Of a stretch of 21,639 nucleotides of DNA, positions 15,364 to 21,639 are shown piece after piece. Positions within the stretch are counted from its first letter, which is position 1; each line of letters opens with the position of its first letter. Position numbers and translations under genes: made by a program. Source of the stretch: HGM04593 sp964458275 (GTDB lineage: Bacteria > Bacteroidota > Bacteroidia > Bacteroidales > Bacteroidaceae); contig CAYWIE010000046.1 in NCBI GenBank assembly GCA_964458275.1, positions 1 to 21,639 on the forward strand, read 5' to 3'. Under the pieces are notes generated by a model. The model saw nothing but the letters and a program-made list of their open reading frames with translations. It was not told the origin of the DNA and did no database searches.

Positions 15364-15738
15364 ATGAAGAAATTGTTTCTACTTCTTATGTTCTTGACAT
15401 CAGCATTTATGGCACACGCAGAGAACAGCTATGCATATCTTATCTTTGAAACAACAGACGGAACCAAGATTTCCGTACCGGCATCATCATTGGCCATTAC
15501 CGTTTCGGGAAATACGTTGACCACAGGAGAGAAGACATTCAAGCTCTCGAACCTTTCGAAAATGTACTTCTCTAATACTGAAGTACCGACCGGCATCAAG
15601 GAAACCCGCGCATCAGAACCGGAGGGAACTACAGAAATCTATGACTTGAAAGGACGCAAACTCAGCAAAGAACAACTGCAAAAAGGCATATATATAATAA
15701 AGGAGAAGAAAGGGACCTATAAAATAATTGCGAGATGA
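15364..15738 (+). CDS. Small secreted protein with T9SS-like C-terminal tail
   Basis: 124 residues with a clear signal peptide (MKKLFLLLMFLTSAFMAHAE). Residues about 22-78 form a small module (..YLIFETTDGTKISVPAS...LTTGEKTFKLSNLSKMYFS) that is also found at the start of the next protein (FPAS..., LTIQNKVFALSDISRMTV). Residues about 88-124 look like a type A T9SS sorting tail: IYDLKGRKL, QLQKGIYIIKEKKG, then YKIIAR. The protein is thus a module and a tail with nothing between, and has no enzymatic motif. Its stop overlaps the start of the next gene (ATGA at 15735-15738), so the pair is made together. It could help assemble or anchor its neighbour, or be a remnant of a larger gene. The function is not known. 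Confidence 0.75.
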   Translation: MKKLFLLLMFLTSAFMAHAENSYAYLIFETTDGTKISVPASSLAITVSGNTLTTGEKTFKLSNLSKMYFSNTEVPTGIKETRASEPEGTTEIYDLKGRKLSKEQLQKGIYIIKEKKGTYKIIAR

Positions 15739-17618
15739 AGAAGTTATATATACTCATTCTTGCCTTTGTGCTGACAATAACAGCCGAGGCGCAGACACTG
15801 AACGTGCAAGTGGGCTGTGTAACCTATCGGTTCCCTGCATCGCAAGCCGGCGAAATGACTTTTGCCGACGGTGAGACGTTGACCATTCAGAACAAGGTGT
15901 TCGCACTAAGCGATATAAGCCGTATGACAGTAGACAGCACACACGTGACGGACAACACCGTTACAGTTGCCTACAACGACACGGTTGCCACAGTGGATAT
16001 TGCCGGCAATATCGCACAATATGTAACAGCAGCCATCAGCGGCGCCCATGTTGCCATAGCACAGTCGAATACAACAGCTGTGAATGGCAACGAGATAACC
16101 TACCGGCTGCACGGAACGGCAACCGACGGTTCGCTGACACTCTCAGGCGCATACAAGTGCACCGTCTCTTTGGAAGGCTTGACTATGACCAACCTTAATG
16201 ACGCTGCAATCAATATCACGAATTCGAAGCGTATTCAACTCAGCGCCAAGAATGGAACAGAGAACACGTTAGCCGACGGCAACGGTCCGCAAAAGGCATG
16301 CATCTACAGCAAAGGGCAGTTGCAGCTACAGGGCAACGGCAAGCTGAATGTAACGGGCAACCAGAAGCATGCCATCAAAAGCGCCTCGTATATCACCGTC
16401 AAGAACCTGACATTGAATATAGCATCTGCTGTGGGGGACGGCATCAACTGTGAAGAGTATATGCAAATGAAAAGCGGCACGGTAACCATCAGCGGTGTAG
16501 GCGACGACGGCATCCAGTGCGATTTGGGGAGCGGCACTCCGACAGGCGAGACAGCCGACCATGAGGATGAAGAGACAGGAAACATATATCTGGATGGCGG
16601 CACACTGACCGTTACGGCAAATGCCACTGCTGCCAAGTGTGTGAAAAGCGAGGGCAGCATTTTTGTAAATGACGGAACCATTGAATTGCATGCAAATGGA
16701 GCCGTCGACCTGAGCGACACAAGCGACCCCTCTTATGCCGCAGGCTTCAAGGCAGACAGCAGCTTCACGCAGAATGGCGGCGACATAACAATAAATGTAA
16801 CGGGCGCGGCAGGACGAGGCATAAGCGTAGCCGGGACATTCGAGGTACCTGCGGTCAACACAGGGACATTAACCATCAAGAACACAGGAGCAACCAGTTC
16901 CGGCAACAGCTACCACTGCACGGCAAAAGGCATCAAGGCGGGCACTGCGACTATCAACGGCGGCGCCATCGGCATCACCATGAACGGAGCTGCCGCAAAG
17001 GGCATCAAGGCTGATTCGGATGACGGCAGCGGCAACATGGTTATCTCAGGCGGCACAATCGCCATTGCAACTTCGGGTAGCGGTTCATATGACCGGACCG
17101 GGAAAGAATCAAAGGGAGCAGGCTGTTTGAAAGCAGACAATGATATGGAAATCAGCGGCGGCACATTAACGCTAAAAAGTACAGGGACGGGAGGCAAGTG
17201 CATCAAGACAGACGGCACACTGCTCATAAGCGGCGGCACTGTTTCTGCCGCAACAACTGGCGGCACCTACTCATACAGTTCGAGCAAGGCGCAGCCAAAG
17301 GCCATCAAGAGTGACGGCAACATGACAGTGAGCGGCGGCAACGTAACAGCAACATCCAACAGCCACGAGGCCATTGAAACCAAAAGCACATTCACTGTTA
17401 CGGATGGAACAGTCTATGCTTTCAGTGCTTCGGACGACGCCATCAATTCTGCGGGAGAAATGCATCTGAGAGGCGGGACCGTATCCGGTATCTCCAATGG
17501 GAACGACGGAATCGACAGCAATGGCAACATGTATATATCCGGCGGCAATGTGCTGGCATGCGGTTCAAGAGAACCCGAATGTGGGCTGGATGCAGCAAAA
17601 GGCATTACCTTTACATAA
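15735..17618 (+). CDS. Secreted Cthe_2159-type carbohydrate-binding beta-helix protein (frame broken near its 3' end)
   Basis: Signal peptide MKKLYILILAFVLTITAEAQ, then the small N-terminal module shared with the preceding gene (about 21-65), then a long right-handed beta-helix. The helix shows repeating rungs of the form (hydrophobic)-x-I-S-G-G-T-(V/L/I), with D-G-I or A-I-K-(S/A) in between, for example GDGINCE, DDGIQCD, ISGGTIAI, ISGGTLTL, ISGGTVSA, SGGNVTA, NDGIDSNG. This is the pattern of the carbohydrate-binding Cthe_2159 family, whose founding member binds cellulose and polygalacturonate and coordinates calcium through Asp-rich turns. It is probably a surface or secreted glycan-binding protein. 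As written, the frame stops at 17616-17618 after AAKGITFT, although the family sequence plainly continues in the -1 frame (see 17600-17950). Start and coupling to the upstream gene are well supported. Confidence 0.82.
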   Translation: MKKLYILILAFVLTITAEAQTLNVQVGCVTYRFPASQAGEMTFADGETLTIQNKVFALSDISRMTVDSTHVTDNTVTVAYNDTVATVDIAGNIAQYVTAAISGAHVAIAQSNTTAVNGNEITYRLHGTATDGSLTLSGAYKCTVSLEGLTMTNLNDAAINITNSKRIQLSAKNGTENTLADGNGPQKACIYSKGQLQLQGNGKLNVTGNQKHAIKSASYITVKNLTLNIASAVGDGINCEEYMQMKSGTVTISGVGDDGIQCDLGSGTPTGETADHEDEETGNIYLDGGTLTVTANATAAKCVKSEGSIFVNDGTIELHANGAVDLSDTSDPSYAAGFKADSSFTQNGGDITINVTGAAGRGISVAGTFEVPAVNTGTLTIKNTGATSSGNSYHCTAKGIKAGTATINGGAIGITMNGAAAKGIKADSDDGSGNMVISGGTIAIATSGSGSYDRTGKESKGAGCLKADNDMEISGGTLTLKSTGTGGKCIKTDGTLLISGGTVSAATTGGTYSYSSSKAQPKAIKSDGNMTVSGGNVTATSNSHEAIETKSTFTVTDGTVYAFSASDDAINSAGEMHLRGGTVSGISNGNDGIDSNGNMYISGGNVLACGSREPECGLDAAKGITFT

Positions 17619-17950
17619 CAGGCGGCACTGTTCTTGGCATTGGCGGCGGCAACAATTCGGTAACATCGACAACCGGTTCACAGTGTGTGGTGAGCAGCAC
17701 AGGCAGCGTTACAGCAGGAAGCACAGTAAGTATCAAGGATGGCTCTGACATCCTGGCATCTTTCACAGTGCCAGCCGACTATTCTCCGAGAACAGGCGGC
17801 GGAGGCAGACCCGGTGGCGGCGGTAGCGGAGACAGCCGCTTCAGCTGCCTGCTGAGTTGTCCCGGCTTGACATCAGGCTCCGCTTATACAATAACAATCG
17901 GCTCCGCTTCAAAGACAGCGAAAGCAGCAACAAGTTACATAGGAAGATAA
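17600..17950 (+). pseudogene. Out-of-frame C-terminal part of the Cthe_2159-type protein
   Basis: The -1 frame continues the beta-helix exactly where the upstream frame leaves it: HYLYITGGTVLGIGGG, then a Thr/Ser-rich strand region, a linker GGGGRPGGGGSG, and a terminal domain with LLSCPGLTSGSAYTI and SYIGR, which resembles the usual end of this family (S.P.L.SG..Y). There is no start codon of its own. The join lies at A-AAA-G, 17597-17601, in codons GCA AAA GGC. A missing base in GGC would restore the expected DAAKG-HYLYITGG. Three explanations remain: a real frameshift mutation, a sequencing or assembly error, or programmed -1 slippage on A-AAA-G. The intact frame beyond the break and the lack of other damage argue for a recent event, an error, or functional slippage. 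Confidence 0.7.
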
Positions 17951-17983
17951 CATCTATAAGAATAAGAAGTTGTTCCGGATTAC

Positions 17984-18014
17984 TTGCCTTATTGAACAAT
18001 GGAGATTATCTTTG
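17984..18014 (+). promoter_or_regulatory. Promoter of the aldo/keto reductase gene
   Basis: TTG at 17984-17986, a 20-base spacer, then TATCTTTG at 18007-18014, an exact TAnnTTTG box at ideal spacing. The predicted start is near 18021, 20 bases before the ATG at 18041. It lies inside the longer open frame beginning at 17999 and so rules that start out. Confidence 0.7.
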
Positions 18015-18040
18015 CATTATCTGAAAAAACAAGTAAAGCC

Positions 18041-19168
18041 ATGAATATGAAAAGAAAACTCGGATTCGGACTTATGCGTCTGCCCCTAACCAACCCCGAC
18101 AATCCGGGAAGCATAGACATAGATGAGAGCAAGCGCATGGTCGACCACTTTATTGCCGAAGGGTATACATACTTCGACACAGCATGGATGTATTGCGGTT
18201 TTCAAAGTGAGAAGGCTGTAAAGGAGATACTGACTAAGCGGTACCCACGTGAGGCATATACGCTGACCACCAAGCTCCATTGCGGATTCATAAAGACGAA
18301 AGAAGACAGAGACCGCATCTTCAACCAACAGCTTGAGAACACAGGAGTAGACTATTTCGACTACTACCTGCTGCACGACATCGGCTTTGACAGCTACAAG
18401 GCCTACAACAGATTCGACTGTTTCGAATGGATTGCCGAGAAGAAGAGAAAAGGACTTGTAAAGCACATAGGCTTCTCGTTCCACGACAATGCAGAGATGC
18501 TGGAAAAGGTACTCACCGAGCACCCTGAATTTGAGTTCGTGCAGTTGCAGATAAACTACCTCGATTGGGAGAGCAAAGGCATAGAATCGCGCAAGTGCTA
18601 TGAGACAGCCACCCGACACGGAAAGCCCGTCTTTGTGATGGAACCTGTAAAGGGCGGCACGCTTGCCAATCTGCCCGAAACGGCTGAGAATATCCTCAAA
18701 GCCCACAACCCCGAAGCATCCGTTCCCTCATGGGCAATACGCTTTGCAGCATCTCAACCGAACGTAGCTATTGTGCTCAGCGGCATGAGCAACCTTACAC
18801 AAATGCAGGACAACTGCTCGTTCATGAAAGAGTTCAAGCCTCTCGACAAAAAAGAAATTGAGTGCATTGGGAACGTTGTAGACATCATCAACAAGAATAT
18901 ACCAATTCCCTGCACAGCTTGCTCTTACTGCACCGACGGCTGCCCGCAGAACATAGCTATTCCTAAATACTTCTCGCTCTACAATGCCGAGAAGCAGGAG
19001 TTGAAAGGCAAATTCTGGACACCGCAAGGAGAGTATTACGACCGACTGACGGGAATCTTCGGCAAAGCAAGCCAATGCATAGAATGTGGACAGTGCGAAA
19101 GTGTCTGCCCGCAGCATCTGCCTATAATCAAGCACCTGAAAGAGGTTGCAGAAATGTTTGAAAAATGA
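18041..19168 (+). CDS. Aldo/keto reductase with C-terminal double 4Fe-4S domain
   Basis: 375 residues from the ATG at 18041; the frame is open back to 17999, but the promoter lies there. The N-terminal barrel begins KLGFGLMRLPL and keeps the AKR tetrad: Asp46 and Tyr51 (YFDTAWMY), Lys78 (TTKLHCG) and His112 (LLHD). After the barrel is a ferredoxin-like region with two Cys motifs: Cys291, 294, 297, 301 (CTACSYCTDGCP) and Cys346, 349, 352, 356 (CIECGQCESVCP). This architecture is common in anaerobes, where it probably passes electrons between iron-sulfur clusters and a nicotinamide or substrate; the substrate is unknown. It is cytosolic, with no signal peptide. Transcribed alone and ended by a hairpin shared with the convergent fasciclin gene. 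An ATG at 18047 is an alternative start with no effect on the domains. Confidence 0.9.
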   Translation: MNMKRKLGFGLMRLPLTNPDNPGSIDIDESKRMVDHFIAEGYTYFDTAWMYCGFQSEKAVKEILTKRYPREAYTLTTKLHCGFIKTKEDRDRIFNQQLENTGVDYFDYYLLHDIGFDSYKAYNRFDCFEWIAEKKRKGLVKHIGFSFHDNAEMLEKVLTEHPEFEFVQLQINYLDWESKGIESRKCYETATRHGKPVFVMEPVKGGTLANLPETAENILKAHNPEASVPSWAIRFAASQPNVAIVLSGMSNLTQMQDNCSFMKEFKPLDKKEIECIGNVVDIINKNIPIPCTACSYCTDGCPQNIAIPKYFSLYNAEKQELKGKFWTPQGEYYDRLTGIFGKASQCIECGQCESVCPQHLPIIKHLKEVAEMFEK

Positions 19169-19182
19169 TTTTTATAGAAACT

Positions 19183-19213
19183 CCCCGCCTTTATCAAATT
19201 ATTGAAGGCGGGG
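19183..19213. terminator. Bidirectional terminator between convergent genes
   Basis: CCCCGCCTT (19183-19191) pairs with AAGGCGGGG (19205-19213). On the plus strand it is followed by TATTCATTTT, and on the minus strand by a stretch containing TTTCTATAAAAATCATTTTT. It lies between the ends of the reductase (19168) and the fasciclin lipoprotein (19242) and can serve both. Confidence 0.8.
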
Positions 19214-19241
19214 TATTCATTTTCAGGGAACGTGGAAATAT

Positions 19242-21236
19242 CTAATGGGTATCCTCAGGAACTATACCATTTATGATATTCAGAGGTACCAATTCTATAT
19301 AATCAAGATTAAAACTCTCACCATAATGGTCGTCTATTTTTTTAAAACGCAACCAATGTTCACCCGGTCCAAAAAAATCACGACCCAAAATACATCTTAT
19401 ACCGCCTTCTCTATCCCTTGCTGTCTTTATATATTCGCCTTCATTGCATAAAAATATGTCAGGCGCCTTCATCCACCCTTTCGAACGCAACAATTTGTCA
19501 TTCTCGACACCATTGTCATAAGTTTCAACATCAGGGACCCATCCTATATAATCCTCTCGAGGAGCTATGGAATAATAGACATGGCGTAGAGGTTTACCGT
19601 CCAAATAGACATTCATTGAATATTTATTTTCGATATTTTTTGTCGCAAAGCAATACTCGGCTCCAAACCTTATCTCGTACACCTTGGGTGGCAAATCGGG
19701 TATTCTGATAGAAAAATCGAAATCCTGATTCACAGCAAAAAAATCGGAATAATAGCTACCGGAACTTGTCCAAAAATCCACAACACCGGAGCCTCCTACT
19801 CTGAACGATTTACTGAAACCGTCCGGTATTCTATGCCCCAAGAAAGGAGGTGGGAGACCGGCTCCATGCCTTATGGCATTGGACGATAGTTCTGGAGACA
19901 ATGAAGCCACATCTATCCTTATACGGTCGTTAAGAATGTTTCCAGCCATAGCATCCTCATCATAAACAAGTATCTTATTTATCGGGTGAACGACGCCGTT
20001 CGATGCCATTTGGTTAAAAGAAGCATACTCAGGTCTCAATCCGGTAAATTCGGTAAGAGGTATCACCCTTACACTCAAATGCTGATTAGCCTCTATATTC
20101 AAATGCGGATTCTTGTTGTAATTGATAAATACATCTATTCCATCGGCACAAGAGAGAGGTTTGGTAAACCTCATGACCTTACCGCCCATACTTTCGGCAT
20201 AATCATCCCTATCATATGTTGACAGCATTGTATATTCGAGAGACAAGTCTAAAAAAAGTTTAAGCCCATAAGGTACAATTCTATTATATGGAGTATAGTA
20301 TTCTGTAAAATGGTATGCGACAAATTTATACAATGCATTCCGAGGACTGCAAAAATCATCCTTATCCTCTGTCCCATACCATTTACATGCAAAATTCACC
20401 AAGTCGGCAAACGAGTCTATACCATTTTGCCTAAACACCTCATCTGTTTCAACAAAAGCCGTGTATCTGAAAAACTTTGTTTTGGGATAAGCAAAAACAC
20501 CACCTATCGCTCTGTCCGGTATTTCATCCACAGGTGCCAGATAATTCTTGTCTATATCCAAAAGAAGAGAATCGGCAAGACCTGTTGCAACAAGAGCGCT
20601 ATTGAATATTTGGAAAAAACCACACGAAGCTATCAGTTCCGGCACACGTTTCTGAAGCGGATCTATCAATCTGTCTACGACATGAATTATACCATTCTCC
20701 ACGACATTGTCTCCTGCAATGATAGCCGAATGATTATTAATCATCACAAAGAAACGCTCATCGAAAATTTTGTAATTGACACCCAAATATTTATCATTGA
20801 AATTCAGCACAGGCAGAGCGCCTTCTGCCATTTCTGCCATAGGACAATAATAATCAATTATATGTGCACGCGCTATTACATTAGCCATGGAATCGGACAA
20901 ATCCGAGAACTCCGGTGAATGTATACCCGTTTCAATAAAAAACGGGGCATCTTTCGTTGCGTGATAAATTGAATCCTGCTCGCGTATATACGCTTCCACT
21001 GCATTGTTGTCGGCAATAAATATTGTATAACGTCCATAAGTCGACAGAATACCGCCCAGTCCCGCCTTTTCGAATATATCTAACATGTGAGAATACTTCT
21101 CACTGCGGTTATTCATATAGTCGGCAATTGTCTCACCCGTAAACGTGTAGCGGTTGCTCTTATCTATTTCGTCCGTACACGAAACAAGCAATAAGAGCGA
21201 CAATATCATCAATATGGATTGCCTGACAATTTGCAA
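19242..21236 (-). CDS. Surface lipoprotein with two fasciclin (FAS1) domains
   Basis: 664 residues from a TTG start; the first in-frame ATG (21209) would leave only nine residues before the lipobox. The TTG start gives n-region MQIVRQ, a hydrophobic core and LLVSC with Cys20. Acidic residues after the Cys (CTDEID) resemble the lipoprotein export signal of Bacteroidetes, so outer-surface display is likely. FAS1 domain 1 spans about 36-195 (YTIFIADNNAV, HIIDYY, NGIIHVVDRLIDP) and domain 2 about 198-428 (YTAFVETDEVF, YKFVAYHFTEYY, NGVVHPINKILVYDED). Residues 430-664 are a beta-rich C-terminal region (YEIRFGAEYCF..., EHWLRFKK), also found after FAS1 domains in this phylum. FAS1 domains act in adhesion or protein/glycan binding. 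It starts only 13 bases after the small Cys-rich peptide gene and is probably co-transcribed with it. Codon and base use are more AT-rich than in the central operons. Confidence 0.85.
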   Translation of the reverse strand: MQIVRQSILMILSLLLLVSCTDEIDKSNRYTFTGETIADYMNNRSEKYSHMLDIFEKAGLGGILSTYGRYTIFIADNNAVEAYIREQDSIYHATKDAPFFIETGIHSPEFSDLSDSMANVIARAHIIDYYCPMAEMAEGALPVLNFNDKYLGVNYKIFDERFFVMINNHSAIIAGDNVVENGIIHVVDRLIDPLQKRVPELIASCGFFQIFNSALVATGLADSLLLDIDKNYLAPVDEIPDRAIGGVFAYPKTKFFRYTAFVETDEVFRQNGIDSFADLVNFACKWYGTEDKDDFCSPRNALYKFVAYHFTEYYTPYNRIVPYGLKLFLDLSLEYTMLSTYDRDDYAESMGGKVMRFTKPLSCADGIDVFINYNKNPHLNIEANQHLSVRVIPLTEFTGLRPEYASFNQMASNGVVHPINKILVYDEDAMAGNILNDRIRIDVASLSPELSSNAIRHGAGLPPPFLGHRIPDGFSKSFRVGGSGVVDFWTSSGSYYSDFFAVNQDFDFSIRIPDLPPKVYEIRFGAEYCFATKNIENKYSMNVYLDGKPLRHVYYSIAPREDYIGWVPDVETYDNGVENDKLLRSKGWMKAPDIFLCNEGEYIKTARDREGGIRCILGRDFFGPGEHWLRFKKIDDHYGESFNLDYIELVPLNIINGIVPEDTH

Positions 21237-21249
21237 AATCTGTTTATTA

Positions 21250-21546
21250 TTACAAGTTTACTTCCTCGGGTAATATATCGCCACACATAGATGAACTTGT
21301 TACATAATTATATGATCCATCATAACTAGAACATTGTAATCCGTAAAAATCTGCGCCTGAATATACATGACAATAATATGGAGACGGACATTCAACACTT
21401 ACACTTGATCTTTCATACCCCGATGGACATCGTGCTGAACAAGCACGAGGATACTCGATAATCGAATCACCTGCCACAACACTCTTCATTTGTTCTCTTG
21501 TCAATTTTGTAGCATCCTTTAGCACAACAGGTTTAATCTTTTTCAT
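21250..21546 (-). CDS. Cys-rich peptide with double-glycine-like leader (possible natural-product or bacteriocin-type precursor)
   Basis: 98 residues. The N-terminus is charged and not a Sec signal: MKKIKPVVLKDATKLTREQM, then KSVVAG ending at Gly26. This resembles Bacteroidales leader peptides (L....L+.EQM+.I.GG) cut by C39-type peptidase transporters; here the last two residues are Ala-Gly. The remaining 72 residues are Ser/Tyr/Gly-rich with six cysteines (36, 40, 53, 59, 72, 88), enough for three disulfides or for Cys modifications, and an acidic end ILPEEVNL. The gene is 13 bases upstream of the fasciclin lipoprotein on the same strand. Any maturase, peptidase or exporter would lie beyond 21639 or elsewhere. 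I cannot assign a family. It could equally be a small secreted structural or adhesin peptide. The frame looks real because of the ordered leader and Cys spacing. Confidence 0.65.
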   Translation of the reverse strand: MKKIKPVVLKDATKLTREQMKSVVAGDSIIEYPRACSARCPSGYERSSVSVECPSPYYCHVYSGADFYGLQCSSYDGSYNYVTSSSMCGDILPEEVNL

Positions 21547-21639
21547 AACCTATTAATTTTAGAAAAACTATTATATTCATTTATTATTTAAGTTTCGCAA
21601 GTAAAAAAATATAGCTTTTAGTTCTGTATATCACAGAAA
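21547..21639. other. AT-rich upstream region of the Cys-rich peptide gene
   Basis: These 93 bases up to the window edge are strongly AT-rich and hold no gene. On the minus strand a TACTTGCG at 21596-21603 only partly resembles a -7 box, so no promoter is claimed. Confidence 0.35.

Noticed and set aside
16440..17560. Recurrent GGCGGCAC-type DNA repeats that might be a tandem repeat or CRISPR-like array
   Set aside because: They encode the ISGGT rungs of the beta-helix; spacing and sequence vary as expected for protein repeats.
20310..20918. 202-residue plus-strand frame opposite the fasciclin lipoprotein
   Set aside because: Antisense to a gene with a lipobox and two FAS1 domains; no independent support.

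Overview
The window reads as a chromosomal piece of an anaerobic gut or oral Bacteroidales bacterium, something like Prevotellaceae or Muribaculaceae; the family is not settled. The evidence is promoter -7 boxes of the TAnnTTTG type, weak or absent Shine-Dalgarno sites, surface lipoproteins, a PorQ homologue with secreted proteins that carry type IX (T9SS)-like tails, a Bacteroidetes-style TonB, and the gene order porQ-cmk-ispH-pfkA. I saw no rRNA, tRNA, insertion sequence, CRISPR array or phage gene.

Layout. (1) 1-4337, plus strand: a possible end of an upstream gene, a small lipoprotein, a 755-residue secreted protein with an internal duplication and a T9SS-like tail, a strong hairpin, and a LOG-family nucleotide-binding protein. 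(2) 4357-10325, minus strand: a compact six-gene run read from right to left as polyprenyl synthetase, an unknown 240-residue protein, TatD, Ogt, a TrhA/hemolysin III membrane protein and an S9 peptidase. (3) 10373-11155, minus strand: tonB with its own hairpin terminator. (4) 11156-11553: AT-rich divergent promoter region. (5) 11554-15123, plus strand: porQ, cmk, ispH and pfkA, closed by a 22-bp-stem terminator. (6) 15364-17950, plus strand: two translationally coupled secreted proteins that share an N-terminal module. The second is a large beta-helix protein of the Cthe_2159 carbohydrate-binding type, broken by a -1 frame change near 17598. (7) 18041-19168, plus strand: an aldo/keto reductase with two 4Fe-4S motifs and its own promoter. 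(8) 19242-21546, minus strand: a two-gene unit with a 98-residue Cys-rich peptide that has a double-glycine-like leader, followed by a two-domain fasciclin surface lipoprotein.

How the genes fit together. The central blocks are housekeeping: isoprenoid supply (ispH, polyprenyl synthetase), nucleotide metabolism (cmk), glycolysis (pfkA), DNA repair (ogt, tatD) and TonB energy transduction. The flanks carry envelope and secreted functions. PorQ belongs to the T9SS, and two nearby genes encode proteins with tails resembling its sorting signals. The least explained part is the right edge (peptide precursor plus fasciclin lipoprotein), which may continue beyond the window into processing or export genes.
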